Source of the DNA: Gp6-AA40 sp035764385 | GTDB lineage: Bacteria > Acidobacteriota > Vicinamibacteria > Vicinamibacterales > UBA2999 | Direction of reading: 5' to 3' | NCBI GenBank assembly: GCA_035764385.1 | Contig: DASTZI010000221.1 | Location: forward strand, 1-64,000 | Length of the DNA: 64,000 nucleotides | In this document: positions 25,553 to 34,292 of the stretch, in pieces | Numbering within the stretch: position 1 is the stretch's first letter | Layout: the number at the start of each line of letters is the position of its first letter | Notes under the pieces: model-generated | What the model was told of the DNA's origin: nothing | The model's database searches: none | What the model saw: the letters and a program-made list of their open reading frames with translations, nothing else | Made by a program: the position numbers and the translations under genes

Positions 25553-27325
25553 TTACCCGCCGGACACCGGCTGATGGGCGCGCGCCATACGGTCGCCGAC
25601 GCCGGATCGCTCTTCGGCCTCGTCCTGCTTCAATCGTACGGGCGCGTCGCGCAGCACAAACGGCGCTTTCGACAGGATGCCTTCGCAGATCGTGTCGAGT
25701 CCGGACGATGCGCCTGGCAGCAGCTGCTGCAGGCGATCCAGTTTGAGACGGTAGACGGGATAGCCAGCCTTCGGCTCGATAAAGGGCAGCGGAATCATTC
25801 GGTTGAAGAAGAAGTGATACGCGTACCGGCGCGCGCGCGCCAGCTGCGTTGCCGGCAGCCGCTCCGGTATCGGGAGCTGCGCCAGCAACCGGAAGTACTC
25901 GTCGGGCGAACTGGCGTCGAGCGTGATCCCCTTATTACGAATCCACGCCTCGCCCGCCACGATCACGGGTAATCCGACGCTCGTCAGCTCGACGCCCATC
26001 TTCGTGCCGTAGATGATGGCCGAATTACACAACGACATCAGCGCGTACGTGCTGAGCCCGCTCTCCGGGGGAACCACAATGATGTTGGGCGCGAGTCGAG
26101 GCAGCCGTTTGCGCAACTCGGTGAGAATCGGCTGGCGCGACGGCGGAAAGCCGCTGATCTCCGCCGGATGCACGCGAATCAGCAGCTGCAGGTCCGGCCG
26201 CGTAGCGAAGTACTCGCACGTCTGGACGAGCCACTCGAACATGTTCGGAAATGCGTTGGCCGGATAGTGCAGCTGCGCGTCCCAGGATACGTTGGTCAGC
26301 AGCCCGATGACCGGCTTGGATGGGTCGACGCCGATCTGTCTGGCAATCGCAGCAGGATCCTGACTCGTCGGCCGATGGAAGACGATCCAGTCGAACATGC
26401 CTTCCCGTCGGCTGTCGAGATACTGCAGCAGCTCTCGCTCCTGCGCGGCAGACAGCTCGAGCCGCTCCCAGTGATCCCGCGGCTCGCTCAGCAACGTATG
26501 GTGGTAGGTGTCGTCGTGGCTGAAGATGAAGCGGCGCTTGCGGTATGCCACGTTCCAGTTCGAAACCTGCACGCGCTCCTGACGCGCGACCTCCCCCACG
26601 ATTCCCCACGGCACATAGATCCCGTGGGTGAACACGGCCGATCGAAACCCGATCGCGCGGATCAGGTTGCGTGAGGCGAAGGCGGTCAGCAGCGCCGACT
26701 CCAGATACCTGCGGAGGATTGGTTCCGCCAGCGGCTCGTCGTCGAGCGTTCCGGTGGCAAAGAAACGCAGCGTACCGGCGTGCGCATGTTCACCGATGTT
26801 GAGGCCGTCGTAGACGAAGTGCTCGATTTCACCAACCGGGAGTGTCGAACCGACGCGTGTTGCCTCGGCACGATCGGCCGGCGTGAGCCATTCGCTCATG
26901 CGATGGACCTTGAGGCCGAGCCTGTTGTAGACAGCTTCCGCGGGCCACGTGCAGTCACGGCAGAGATCGCGTGAGGGACCATGTTGAACGAAGCGCTGGA
27001 GATCCGGGTAGATTGAGGCTTCGCACTCGGCGCACGCGCTCATCGTCCCATCGCACAACAGCGCGTGCACCTCGGCGCCGCGGAACGTCAACGCCGCCGC
27101 CAGCGCACTTTCCAGTGTGACCGCATGCGCGTACGAACCGATCGCGGTCGCCATTAGCACGCGCGGGCCGCCTTCGGCGGACGTCCGCGCTGAATTCCAG
27201 AGCGCCGGCTCGGCATCAAGCACGCCGCGCCAATCGGGATAGGCCTCGCGCCGGGCGTGGTACCAGCGCCGGGCGAGCCGCGTCGCTCGCCAGATCGACG
27301 GAAAGTTCCGGATGAAATGCTTCAC
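25553..27325 (-). CDS. Capsule-polysaccharide (KpsC/KpsS-like) glycosyltransferase
   Basis: 590 residues from GTG 27325, chosen because it overlaps the HAD gene stop by four bases (GTGA). GT-B-like: N-terminal RVLMATAIGSYAHAVTLESALAAAL, C-terminal LLIRVHPAEISG, VVPPESGLSTYALMSLCNSAIIYGTKMGVELTSVGLPVIVAG, as in capsule biosynthesis proteins. A CAEC...CRDC cysteine pattern near residues 85-115 may bind zinc. A role in transferring a Kdo-like or nonulosonic acid fits its place next to NeuA/NeuB-like genes. Donor not readable from sequence. Confidence 0.75.
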   Translation of the reverse strand: MKHFIRNFPSIWRATRLARRWYHARREAYPDWRGVLDAEPALWNSARTSAEGGPRVLMATAIGSYAHAVTLESALAAALTFRGAEVHALLCDGTMSACAECEASIYPDLQRFVQHGPSRDLCRDCTWPAEAVYNRLGLKVHRMSEWLTPADRAEATRVGSTLPVGEIEHFVYDGLNIGEHAHAGTLRFFATGTLDDEPLAEPILRRYLESALLTAFASRNLIRAIGFRSAVFTHGIYVPWGIVGEVARQERVQVSNWNVAYRKRRFIFSHDDTYHHTLLSEPRDHWERLELSAAQERELLQYLDSRREGMFDWIVFHRPTSQDPAAIARQIGVDPSKPVIGLLTNVSWDAQLHYPANAFPNMFEWLVQTCEYFATRPDLQLLIRVHPAEISGFPPSRQPILTELRKRLPRLAPNIIVVPPESGLSTYALMSLCNSAIIYGTKMGVELTSVGLPVIVAGEAWIRNKGITLDASSPDEYFRLLAQLPIPERLPATQLARARRYAYHFFFNRMIPLPFIEPKAGYPVYRLKLDRLQQLLPGASSGLDTICEGILSKAPFVLRDAPVRLKQDEAEERSGVGDRMARAHQPVSGG

Positions 27326-28023
27326 GCCGTCGTTTCGGTCACCTTCAACTGACCCAACCCAATGAGATCCAGAAATTCGGCCGGCGGCGGAAGCTGTTCG
27401 AACACCCGCCACGGATGATGGGCGCACAGCTCGTCGACCGAATAACCGCCGCTCGCGACCGCGATAGTACGGGCCCTGATTGCATCCGCGGCTTCAATGT
27501 CGTGCGGCGTGTCGCCAATGACGAAGAGCTGCTCTTCGGTCACGGGACCGTTGCGCCGCGCGAGCTCGAGGGCGCGGGTCGCGATCGACGCGCGCACGCT
27601 CTGATCTTCGGCGAACGCGCCGTCGGGAAAATACTTGAACAGATCGTAATGGGTCAGCTTCGCGCGCGCACCGCGGCGCGTGTTGCCGGTCAACAGATAC
27701 GATCGAACGTCGTTCCTCGGGCGAAGCGTCTCGAGAATCTCGCGGACGTTGGGCATCACCTGTCCCTGCTTGAGCGGCAGCGTCGACGGCAGGAGGTCCT
27801 CGTAGCGTGTCACCATCCGTTCGAGCATCCCGTTTTCCGGCTGCAGGCTGAGCAATTCGAACGTCCGCGAGGCAATCTGGAAGTCCGTCAGGCCGGGCAC
27901 CCGGATCGAGGACAACTGAAACTCTTTCCCGGTGGTTTCCCGCACTGCTGTTTCCCATGCAGGCACACCAGCCTTGCCGGTCGTCAGCAGAGTGCCGTCA
28001 ATGTCCCAGAACAGGATCGTCAT
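27322..28023 (-). CDS. HAD-superfamily phosphatase
   Basis: 233 residues from ATG 28023. HAD motifs: I FWDIDGTLLTTGK (nucleophile and acid Asp), II LLTGNTRRGA and III/IV VIGDTPHDIEAADAIRAR with a helical cap between. A small-molecule phosphatase is most likely, e.g. for a sugar-9-phosphate formed by a NeuB-type enzyme. Coupled by 4-base overlaps to the transketolase upstream and the Kps-like gene downstream. Substrate unproven. Confidence 0.82.
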   Translation of the reverse strand: MTILFWDIDGTLLTTGKAGVPAWETAVRETTGKEFQLSSIRVPGLTDFQIASRTFELLSLQPENGMLERMVTRYEDLLPSTLPLKQGQVMPNVREILETLRPRNDVRSYLLTGNTRRGARAKLTHYDLFKYFPDGAFAEDQSVRASIATRALELARRNGPVTEEQLFVIGDTPHDIEAADAIRARTIAVASGGYSVDELCAHHPWRVFEQLPPPAEFLDLIGLGQLKVTETTA

Positions 28024-29984
28024 GCGATTTGAGGAATGGAATGCGCGAGTACGCGACGGAATTGCTCGACGAGCCCAGGCACGTCGAGACGGTGATAGGC
28101 AAGCACCTCATCGTTGGTGCCGCACTCCGGAAGTTGAGTCACGCCGATTCGAGACACGCGCACCGGAGGAGCCAGTCCGAGCTCCGCAACTGCGGCCGCA
28201 ACCATCTCGCCCTGCCCCCCATGGACGTAATGGTTGTCGAGCGTGATCACGGTGCGGCTCTCGTCGATCGTCTGCTTCAGCCATCCTGCGTCAACGCGAT
28301 TGAGCCATGGCAAATTGACAAGGCGGATACTCGCACCAGTGCTGCGCTGCAGTTCTTCGGCCGCGTGCCACGCGTTCGACAACAGCCACGGGCCGTAGCC
28401 GAACACGACGGCGTCCGTCCCCGCACGCACGACCCAACCCTTGCCTGGCTGCACCCGGATGTTCGACGGGTAGGCAAATGGCAACGGCCACTTGACCGAT
28501 ACCAGCCGGAGATACCCGCTCTCGCTCGTCTGATTCACGAGATAGTCGAGGAGCGCGTGCACCTCAGGCTCGGCGGACGGCTCGGTCAGGAGGAGATTCG
28601 GAACGGCGCTCAACGCGCTGATGTCGCGCACCGATTGGTGAGAATGGCCCGGTCCGCCAGGCAGCACACCGGCGAGTGATCCGACGTAGATCACCTTTGA
28701 ACCTTCGCTGCACTGGTTGTAAATCTGCTCATTGGGTCGCGTCGACAGGAAACACGCGAACGAGTGTGCAACCGGCAGCGCACCACGGCGCGCCATTCCG
28801 CCTGCCATCGACACCATGTCCTGTTCGGCGATCCCGCATTCCACAAAACGTTCCGGGTACTTCGCGGCGAACTCCAGAAGGCCGCAGTCCTTGATCAGAT
28901 CCGCGTCGAGGACCATCAGATGCGGATGCTTCTCCGCCTGCTGCACGACGGCCTTTCCGTACGCGGCCACGAGATTGTGGGTCTCGCGCGGTTCGCGACG
29001 CGGGTTACGGATGCGGGTTTCGATCGTCAGCTCGCCCAGTCCAAGGCTGGCGAACGCCGTTCGTGCGCTGGCGAGCAACTCCTCGAGGCCGTCAACGTAC
29101 TGCCGTTCGGGAGGCGCACCAGAGTGGAACAGATACAAATCGCCGTCGTTCTTGAGCGCGTTCCAGCCTTCCATGAAGGAGACGCCGCGCCCTTTTGTCG
29201 TGTCCGCGACAATCGCCTTCGGTCGATCCGTGATTGCATCCAGCGAACGGAACGTCCGCTGAAGTGCGGCCAGGTCGTGGCCGTCGCATCGCGAGACGTG
29301 CCAGCCGAACGCTCGAAGCTTGGCTTCGACATCGCCCAGATCGCTGACGTTGCGCACCCAGGTGTCCGATTGGATCTTGTTGTGGTCCACGATCGCGACA
29401 ATCTCGCCAAGTCCCAGGTTCGCGGCCGAACCGAGCGATTCCCAGAACTGCCCCTCTTGAAGCTCACCGTCCCCGGTCAGGACGAAGATGCGACGTTCGC
29501 GATGCGCAAGGCGATTGGCCAGCGCCATCCCCTTCGCCTTGGAGATCCCCATCCCGAGTGAACCGGTATTGGCCTGGATATAGGGCGTCTCGACATGCGG
29601 ATGTCCGGGCAGACCGCCGATGCGTCGGAGTAGATGAAGCTTGTCGGCTGGCAGCAACCCGAGCCCGAGCAGGACGGAATAGAGCGCTGGAGCATCGTGC
29701 CCCTTCGACGAAAAGAAAATGTCGCATGCGTCGGCGCCCTTCTCGAGGTCGCGCAGCTCATTGAGGAACAACCAGCTCATGATCTCGAGCGAGCTGAAAC
29801 TCGTGCCGATGTGTCCGGACCACGCGCCGGCAATCATGTAGAGCGTGTTGATGCGCGCCAGCGCCGCAAACGCGGCGGCCTTCAACACCGGATCGGCGTT
29901 CGTCCTCACGACGCCCGCAAACTCCGACACCGGTACGAAACGAAGCTCTAAGCTGTCGCCTTGGTCTGTCTGTAAATCGCCCAT
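28020..29984 (-). CDS. Full-length transketolase-like ThDP enzyme in a glycan cluster
   Basis: 654 residues, ATG 29984. The N-terminal domain has GHIGTSFSSLEIM, FFSSKGHDAPALYSVL, QANTGSLGMGIS and the ThDP motif LTGDGELQEGQFWESLGSAANLGLGEIVAIVDHNKIQSD; the pyrimidine-binding domain has FVECGIAEQDMVSMAGGMARRG; a C-terminal transketolase domain follows. Both halves are in one chain, unlike split versions. It would move a two-carbon ketol unit between sugars. Flanked by HAD, NeuA-like, aldehyde dehydrogenase, SDR and NeuB-like genes, so it probably makes a dedicated sugar precursor rather than serving the pentose phosphate pathway. Confidence 0.88.
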   Translation of the reverse strand: MGDLQTDQGDSLELRFVPVSEFAGVVRTNADPVLKAAAFAALARINTLYMIAGAWSGHIGTSFSSLEIMSWLFLNELRDLEKGADACDIFFSSKGHDAPALYSVLLGLGLLPADKLHLLRRIGGLPGHPHVETPYIQANTGSLGMGISKAKGMALANRLAHRERRIFVLTGDGELQEGQFWESLGSAANLGLGEIVAIVDHNKIQSDTWVRNVSDLGDVEAKLRAFGWHVSRCDGHDLAALQRTFRSLDAITDRPKAIVADTTKGRGVSFMEGWNALKNDGDLYLFHSGAPPERQYVDGLEELLASARTAFASLGLGELTIETRIRNPRREPRETHNLVAAYGKAVVQQAEKHPHLMVLDADLIKDCGLLEFAAKYPERFVECGIAEQDMVSMAGGMARRGALPVAHSFACFLSTRPNEQIYNQCSEGSKVIYVGSLAGVLPGGPGHSHQSVRDISALSAVPNLLLTEPSAEPEVHALLDYLVNQTSESGYLRLVSVKWPLPFAYPSNIRVQPGKGWVVRAGTDAVVFGYGPWLLSNAWHAAEELQRSTGASIRLVNLPWLNRVDAGWLKQTIDESRTVITLDNHYVHGGQGEMVAAAVAELGLAPPVRVSRIGVTQLPECGTNDEVLAYHRLDVPGLVEQFRRVLAHSIPQIA

Positions 29985-29990
29985 TGAGTT

Positions 29991-30045
29991 ATCGAATCCC
30001 GAATTCCCCTCGACTGCGCTCGGGGCAAGCCGAATACTGAATTCC
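29991..30045. repeat. Heptanucleotide tract 6 interrupted by a palindromic element
   Basis: Units ATCGAAT, CCCGAAT then, after an insertion, CCGAATA, CTGAATT, CCGTTAC. The insertion CCCCTCGACTGCGCTCGGGG (30006-30025) folds with CCCC-CGA pairing TCG-GGGG around a bulged T. It fills the 62-base gap between the transketolase start and the NeuA-like stop, one of the largest gaps in the minus-strand cluster. Confidence 0.7.
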
Positions 30046-30046
30046 G

Positions 30047-30805
30047 TTACGCACGCACAGCGCCGTACGGTTCTTGTACAACAGGCGGCAAGCTCACGGC
30101 GCCTTCCGCGAGCAGGCGCTCCGCGATCATCCAGTCGTGCGGATCGTTGATGTCGAACCCTTCGTACTTTTCCGTTATGAACGGCATCAACACGTCACCT
30201 GCGATCGTTCGCTTCTCCAGTACGACGCGCGCCCACGCGAGCTCGAGCGAGGCATTCTGCACGTACACACGAGGCAAGGCCTGGTACGGCGTGCTGTGCC
30301 ACGGCTGCGTGCGTGGCTCCGGCTGATCGAGCAGCGGCCGCATCCGGCTGCCCTCGATGACCCACATCTTGCCGGGGTGCTGTGCGCATAACTCCACCGC
30401 GCGCAGCGAATCAACTCCCGCTTCGGGCCCGAACAACTGCCATGCGCGACGAATCGTATCGGCCGTACGGAAGGGACTTGTCGGCCGCAGAAGCGAAAAT
30501 GCGTCCCACTGCCGTCCGCGCCGGCCGAGCTCGCGCAGCGTATAGTCCACCCATTCGATATCAGGCGACGTGTCTGTCGCAAACGCGGCTGGCCGCAGAA
30601 ACGGCACTTCGGCGCCGTAGTGTCGCGCGATGGCCGCCGTCTCTTCCGAATCGGTCGACACGATCACCGCGTCGAACACGCCACTCTGAATGGCCGGCGC
30701 AATCGTGTAGGCCAGCATCGGATGGCCGTTCAGCAGACGAATGTTCTTGCCAGGGACGCGCTTGGAACCTTGGCGAGCGGGAATCAGTGCAACGGCGGAA
30801 GGCAT
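30047..30805 (-). CDS. CMP-nonulosonic acid / acylneuraminate cytidylyltransferase-like protein, copy 1
   Basis: 252 residues, ATG 30805. NeuA-type nucleotidyltransferase: ALIPARQGSKRVPGKNIRLLNGHPMLAYTI (CTP-binding), VSTDSEETAAIARHYGAEVPFLRPA and LLRPTSPFRTADTI. It activates a keto-acid sugar with CMP for transfer. One of three such genes in the window, and clearly different in sequence from the other two, so it may use another sugar. Sits in the module with transketolase, aldehyde dehydrogenase, SDR and NeuB-like genes. Resembles PtmB of Campylobacter in context. Confidence 0.87.
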   Translation of the reverse strand: MPSAVALIPARQGSKRVPGKNIRLLNGHPMLAYTIAPAIQSGVFDAVIVSTDSEETAAIARHYGAEVPFLRPAAFATDTSPDIEWVDYTLRELGRRGRQWDAFSLLRPTSPFRTADTIRRAWQLFGPEAGVDSLRAVELCAQHPGKMWVIEGSRMRPLLDQPEPRTQPWHSTPYQALPRVYVQNASLELAWARVVLEKRTIAGDVLMPFITEKYEGFDINDPHDWMIAERLLAEGAVSLPPVVQEPYGAVRA

Positions 30806-30813
30806 TCACATTC

Positions 30814-30835
30814 GGACGCGCCGCAAAAGCGCGCC
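30814..30835. repeat. Short GC palindrome in the NeuA-like/aldehyde dehydrogenase gap
   Basis: GG(A)CGCGC at 30814-30821 pairs with GCGCGCC at 30829-30835, a 7-bp stem with one bulged A around CGCAAAA. It lies in the 30-base gap just after the aldehyde dehydrogenase stop and could act as a weak terminator or be a REP-like element. Confidence 0.4.
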
Positions 30836-32344
30836 CTACACCTGATTGGGATTGTGATTGATGTAAACCGTCTTCAAATCGGAGTAGACGTCCAACGCTT
30901 GCGTGCCGGCTTCACGCCACCCATTGCCTGACTGACGGAGGCCCCCAAATGGCATATGTGGCTCGCTGCCGTAGGTGCCGCCGTTGACCACGGCCACGCC
31001 GGCCTGAATGCGGCCGATGAAGGTCATCGCCCTGTGAATATTCTGCGTATGAATCGCCGCGGTAAGCCCGAACGGTGAATCATTCGCCAACGCAATGGCT
31101 TCCTCGAAATCCCGAACGCGGTACAGACACGTAATGGGGCCGAAGAGCTCGCTGCGGGTGATCTCGTCATTCGGTCCGACGTGCTCGACGATGGTCGGCG
31201 AGACGAAATATCCATCGCCGTACGGAGATCCAGTCAACCGCGCGCCCCCCGTGAGGACGACTGCGCCCGTATCCTTCGCGCGCGCAACGGCTGCAAGCAT
31301 GTTGCGCATCTGCTCTTCGTTGATGACCGGGCCGTAATCGTCCGTATCCGCCGTGCCGACCTTGAGCTTCCGCGTCGCCTCGACCAGCATCGTTTTGAAC
31401 CGGTCGTAAACGCTGTCGAACACGATGATGCGGCTGCCGGCGGCGCAGCGCTGACCCGCATTGCTGAACGCGGACCCGAGCGTCCACGTCACCGCGTTGG
31501 CTAAATCCGCATCGTCACAGACGATCAACGGATTCTTGCCGCCGAGTTCGAGACAGACTTTTGCCAGCCTCCGCCCGGCGGTTTCGGCAATCCAACGGCC
31601 GACTTCGCACGAACCGGTGAAACTGACAATCGCCACGTCAGGATGCTCGACGAGCGGCGCACCCGCCTCTTCGCCGAACCCGTGCAGCGTCGTATAGACG
31701 CCGTCAGGCACTCCCGCTTCGCGCGCCAGCACGCCAAACGCCCAGGCGGAGAGCGGCGTATCTTCCGCCGCCTTGAGGATCGCTGCGTTGCCGCACAGCA
31801 GCGCGGGAAATGCCTTCCAGGCCACGTTGGCAATGGGCGTATTCGCGGCGATGATGAGCCCGGCCACACCGAGCGGCTGTCGTACGACCATCGCCGACTT
31901 GTTCGGCACCGCGCTGGTCGTCGTCTGGCCATAGAACCGGCGTCCCTCGCCGGCGACGAAGAAGCCCATCTCGATGGCGGCATCGGTTTCGCCAAGCGCG
32001 TCTTTTCTGGACTTGCCCGTCTCCATCGCAACGAGCCTCGCGATCTCGTCGCGATGCTGGCGCATCAACAGCGCGATCTGCCTGAGGATGTCGCCGCGTC
32101 GAACGACGGTCATCGCTGCCCACGCGGGCTGCGCAGCTTTCGCTGTCTTCACCGCCAGATCGACATCGTCACGTGTGGATCGCGCAACTTCGCAAAGCGG
32201 TTGGCCCGTCGCCGGGTTCATCTTCGTGAATGACCGGCCAACATCGGCCGTCATGTCCACGTGACCGATCTGGTTCGGGATTCGCGCTGGTATGACCGAG
32301 AGATCGCTGGCCGCCGGTGTCGTCGCTGAAAGATTCGCGTTCAT
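30836..32344 (-). CDS. Aldehyde dehydrogenase (NAD(P)+-dependent)
   Basis: 502 residues from ATG 32344; the longer frame upstream lies over the SDR gene and is rejected. Signature motifs: LELGGKNPLIVCDDAD (catalytic Glu), SAFSNAGQRCAAGSRI (catalytic Cys), FTGSCEVGRWIAETAGRR and C-terminal MPFGGLRQSGNGWREAG. Closest in style to succinate-semialdehyde or betaine-aldehyde dehydrogenases. Located between an SDR and a NeuA-like gene in a glycan module, so it may oxidise a sugar aldehyde to an acid. The substrate cannot be predicted from sequence. Confidence 0.9.
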   Translation of the reverse strand: MNANLSATTPAASDLSVIPARIPNQIGHVDMTADVGRSFTKMNPATGQPLCEVARSTRDDVDLAVKTAKAAQPAWAAMTVVRRGDILRQIALLMRQHRDEIARLVAMETGKSRKDALGETDAAIEMGFFVAGEGRRFYGQTTTSAVPNKSAMVVRQPLGVAGLIIAANTPIANVAWKAFPALLCGNAAILKAAEDTPLSAWAFGVLAREAGVPDGVYTTLHGFGEEAGAPLVEHPDVAIVSFTGSCEVGRWIAETAGRRLAKVCLELGGKNPLIVCDDADLANAVTWTLGSAFSNAGQRCAAGSRIIVFDSVYDRFKTMLVEATRKLKVGTADTDDYGPVINEEQMRNMLAAVARAKDTGAVVLTGGARLTGSPYGDGYFVSPTIVEHVGPNDEITRSELFGPITCLYRVRDFEEAIALANDSPFGLTAAIHTQNIHRAMTFIGRIQAGVAVVNGGTYGSEPHMPFGGLRQSGNGWREAGTQALDVYSDLKTVYINHNPNQV

Positions 32345-32354
32345 TGGCACGTCG

Positions 32355-33209
32355 TTACCAGGCTGTGAATCCGCCGTCGACGCGCAGTTCGTGGCCGGTG
32401 ACGTAGGAGGATGCCGACGAAGCGAGGAAGACGAGTGGACCCGTGAGGTCCTCAGGCTGCGCCATCCGACCAAGCGGCACGCGTGATCCGTATTTCTCCT
32501 TGAACGCCTCGTCCTGTCCACCAGCGACGCCACCCGGCGACAGCGTGTTGACGCGAACGCCGCGAGCGCCCCACAGCGTCGAAAAATACTTCGTCATGTT
32601 GACGACAGCCGCTTTCGACGCACCGTACGCAGGCGACTTCAAAAACGGGAGGTCGCCGGGCAGGTGATCGTAGAAGCGCTGATCGGGCGACACGGATGCG
32701 TACAGCGATCCAATGTTGATGACCGAACCGCTGCCACGCTCAGCCATCTGAGAGCCGAACACCTGCGTCACCTGGAACGTCCCCATCAGGTTTACTTCAA
32801 GCATCCGGTGGAACTGGTCCATCGGCAGGTTTTCGATCCGTGACCGGGTACCCGCTGAATCCGGCGGTTGATCGACGCCCGCATTATTCACAAGGATGCT
32901 GACGGGACCCATGCGTTCGGCAACCACTGACGCGGCATTCACGATTGATTGCCGATTGGTGACGTCGCAGTCGAACCGTTGAACCTGGCCAGGCGTGCGC
33001 TCCTCGACTTTGCGGAATGCAGGAGAGGCGGAAGCGCCTGGCAGCTCGAGAGCCGCCACCTGCGCCCCCGCATCGATGAGCGCCTCGATCCAGATCGGCC
33101 CCAGTTTGCCGCACGCGCCGGTAACGACTGCGATCTGGCCGTCGAGACGAAACCGATCCCTGTGGGGTCCGCCTTCAGGCGGACCTGACGAGCGGGACGA
33201 GTCTGTCAC
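32355..33209 (-). CDS. Short-chain dehydrogenase/reductase (PtmA-like context)
   Basis: 284 residues from GTG 33209. Classical SDR: VVTGACGKLGPIWIEALIDAGA (cofactor), LVNNAGVDQPP, INIGSLYASVSP, YGASKAAVVNMTKYFSTLW (YxxxK) and a C-terminal LVFLASSASSYVTGHELRVDGGFTAW. In Campylobacter legionaminic acid clusters an SDR (PtmA) of unclear role sits beside NeuB and NeuA homologues, as here. The first ~15 residues (SSGPPEGGPHR) are coded by an 8-bp palindrome and may be a repeat-derived leader. Coupled to NeuB-like gene by GTGA overlap. Confidence 0.9.
   Translation of the reverse strand: MTDSSRSSGPPEGGPHRDRFRLDGQIAVVTGACGKLGPIWIEALIDAGAQVAALELPGASASPAFRKVEERTPGQVQRFDCDVTNRQSIVNAASVVAERMGPVSILVNNAGVDQPPDSAGTRSRIENLPMDQFHRMLEVNLMGTFQVTQVFGSQMAERGSGSVINIGSLYASVSPDQRFYDHLPGDLPFLKSPAYGASKAAVVNMTKYFSTLWGARGVRVNTLSPGGVAGGQDEAFKEKYGSRVPLGRMAQPEDLTGPLVFLASSASSYVTGHELRVDGGFTAW
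33166..33185. repeat. Perfect palindrome coding SGPPEGGP at the SDR N-terminus
   Basis: GGTCCGCC TTCA GGCGGACC, an 8-bp stem with a 4-base loop, placed about 25 bases into the SDR reading frame. It adds Gly/Pro residues ahead of the Rossmann fold and, as RNA, could hide the region just after the start codon. Confidence 0.7.
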
Positions 33210-34270
33210 GAACGCGCGAACTCGACGTCCGGCTTGCTGAGCACCTCGAAGGTGAGGAAGTCGTCTTCCATCAGCGCCCGGAGCGTCACGCGACCGAGGA
33301 CCTTGTCCAGCTCGTATGGCGGGATGCCGCCGCCAGGCGACTTCATGACGATGTCTCCAGGCCCGAGGATGTGTCCACTCGGCACATCGCGAGCGAGGAC
33401 GAGGCTCTTGCCCATCTTGGTAATGGGCGCTTTTTCGCTGTCGTAGATCTTCTTGAAGCCGTTGCCGAGCGCCTTGTGCGTGCGCTCGAGGTCGCGAACC
33501 ATCTTGCGCAAGCCAACAGGCTCCAGCGAGAACGCGTGATCGGTGCCCTTGCTGGCGCGGTTCAGGGTGAAGTGCTTCTCCACGATTCGCGCGCCGAGCA
33601 TGTAGGCCGCCACGGGCATGGCGATCCCGTTGTCATGGCTCGAAAAGCCGATGACGGCGCCGGGGAACCGCTCGCGGAAGGTGCTGATGACGCGCAGGTC
33701 GAGCTCCTCGAACGCCGCCGGATATCCCGCCGTGCACTGCAGAATGGCGAGCTGCGGGTTGATCGGCATGATCGTGTCGTAGGCGCGCTGCACGTCGTCG
33801 ATGACCGCGCCGCCGGTGGAAATGACGACAGGTTTACCGAAGCTCGCGACGTGCCGCAACAGCGGCGTGCTTTTGAGATCGCCCGAGGCAATCTTGTACG
33901 CGGGGACGTCGAGATCACGCAGGAAGTCGGCGCTGGCCAGGTCGAATGCGGTGGAGAAGAAATCGACGCCGAGTTCCGCCGCGAACGTCTGCAGCTGACG
34001 GTACTCCTGCAGGCCGAACTCGAGGAATTCGCGGTGCTCACCGTAGGTTGAACCGAAGCTGTTCTCGTTGTCGTACGGCTTGTTGTAGGCAGCGCGAGTG
34101 TACAGCCCCCGGTTGTCGCGCTTCTGCAGCTTGACCGCGTGCGCGCCGGCGAGTTTCGCTTCGCGGAATAGCTCGCGCGCCTTATCGAGGTTGCCCTGGT
34201 GGTTGTGTCCGATTTCAGCGATGACATAGCACCTGGACTCGTCGCCGATCTCGTGCCGCCCGATTCTCAT
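33206..34270 (-). CDS. NeuB-like nonulosonic acid synthase, copy 1
   Basis: 354 residues from ATG 34270. Condenses phosphoenolpyruvate with an N-acetylhexosamine to give a nine-carbon ulosonic acid. Family blocks: CYVIAEIGHNHQGNLDKARELF, AVKLQKRDNRGLYTRAAYN, FFSTAFDLASADFL, YKIASGDLKSTPLL, VVISTGGAVIDDV, LQCTAGYPAAFEELDLRVI and EKHFTLNRASKGTDHAFSLEP (metal His). The C-terminal ~60 residues are the SAF/antifreeze-like domain (VLARDVPSGHILGPGDIVMKSPGGGI). The ligand sequence differs from copy 2 at 52123, suggesting another substrate. ATGA/GTGA-coupled to the SDR. Confidence 0.92.
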   Translation of the reverse strand: MRIGRHEIGDESRCYVIAEIGHNHQGNLDKARELFREAKLAGAHAVKLQKRDNRGLYTRAAYNKPYDNENSFGSTYGEHREFLEFGLQEYRQLQTFAAELGVDFFSTAFDLASADFLRDLDVPAYKIASGDLKSTPLLRHVASFGKPVVISTGGAVIDDVQRAYDTIMPINPQLAILQCTAGYPAAFEELDLRVISTFRERFPGAVIGFSSHDNGIAMPVAAYMLGARIVEKHFTLNRASKGTDHAFSLEPVGLRKMVRDLERTHKALGNGFKKIYDSEKAPITKMGKSLVLARDVPSGHILGPGDIVMKSPGGGIPPYELDKVLGRVTLRALMEDDFLTFEVLSKPDVEFARS

Positions 34271-34292
34271 GGTTCCTGCCAATGGTGTCTCC

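Noticed and set aside
25553..27325. Membership of the Kps-like protein in family B
   Set aside because: It shares only a general VHP motif and GT-B outline; SWDHLSSKA and YFDSxYYS blocks are absent.
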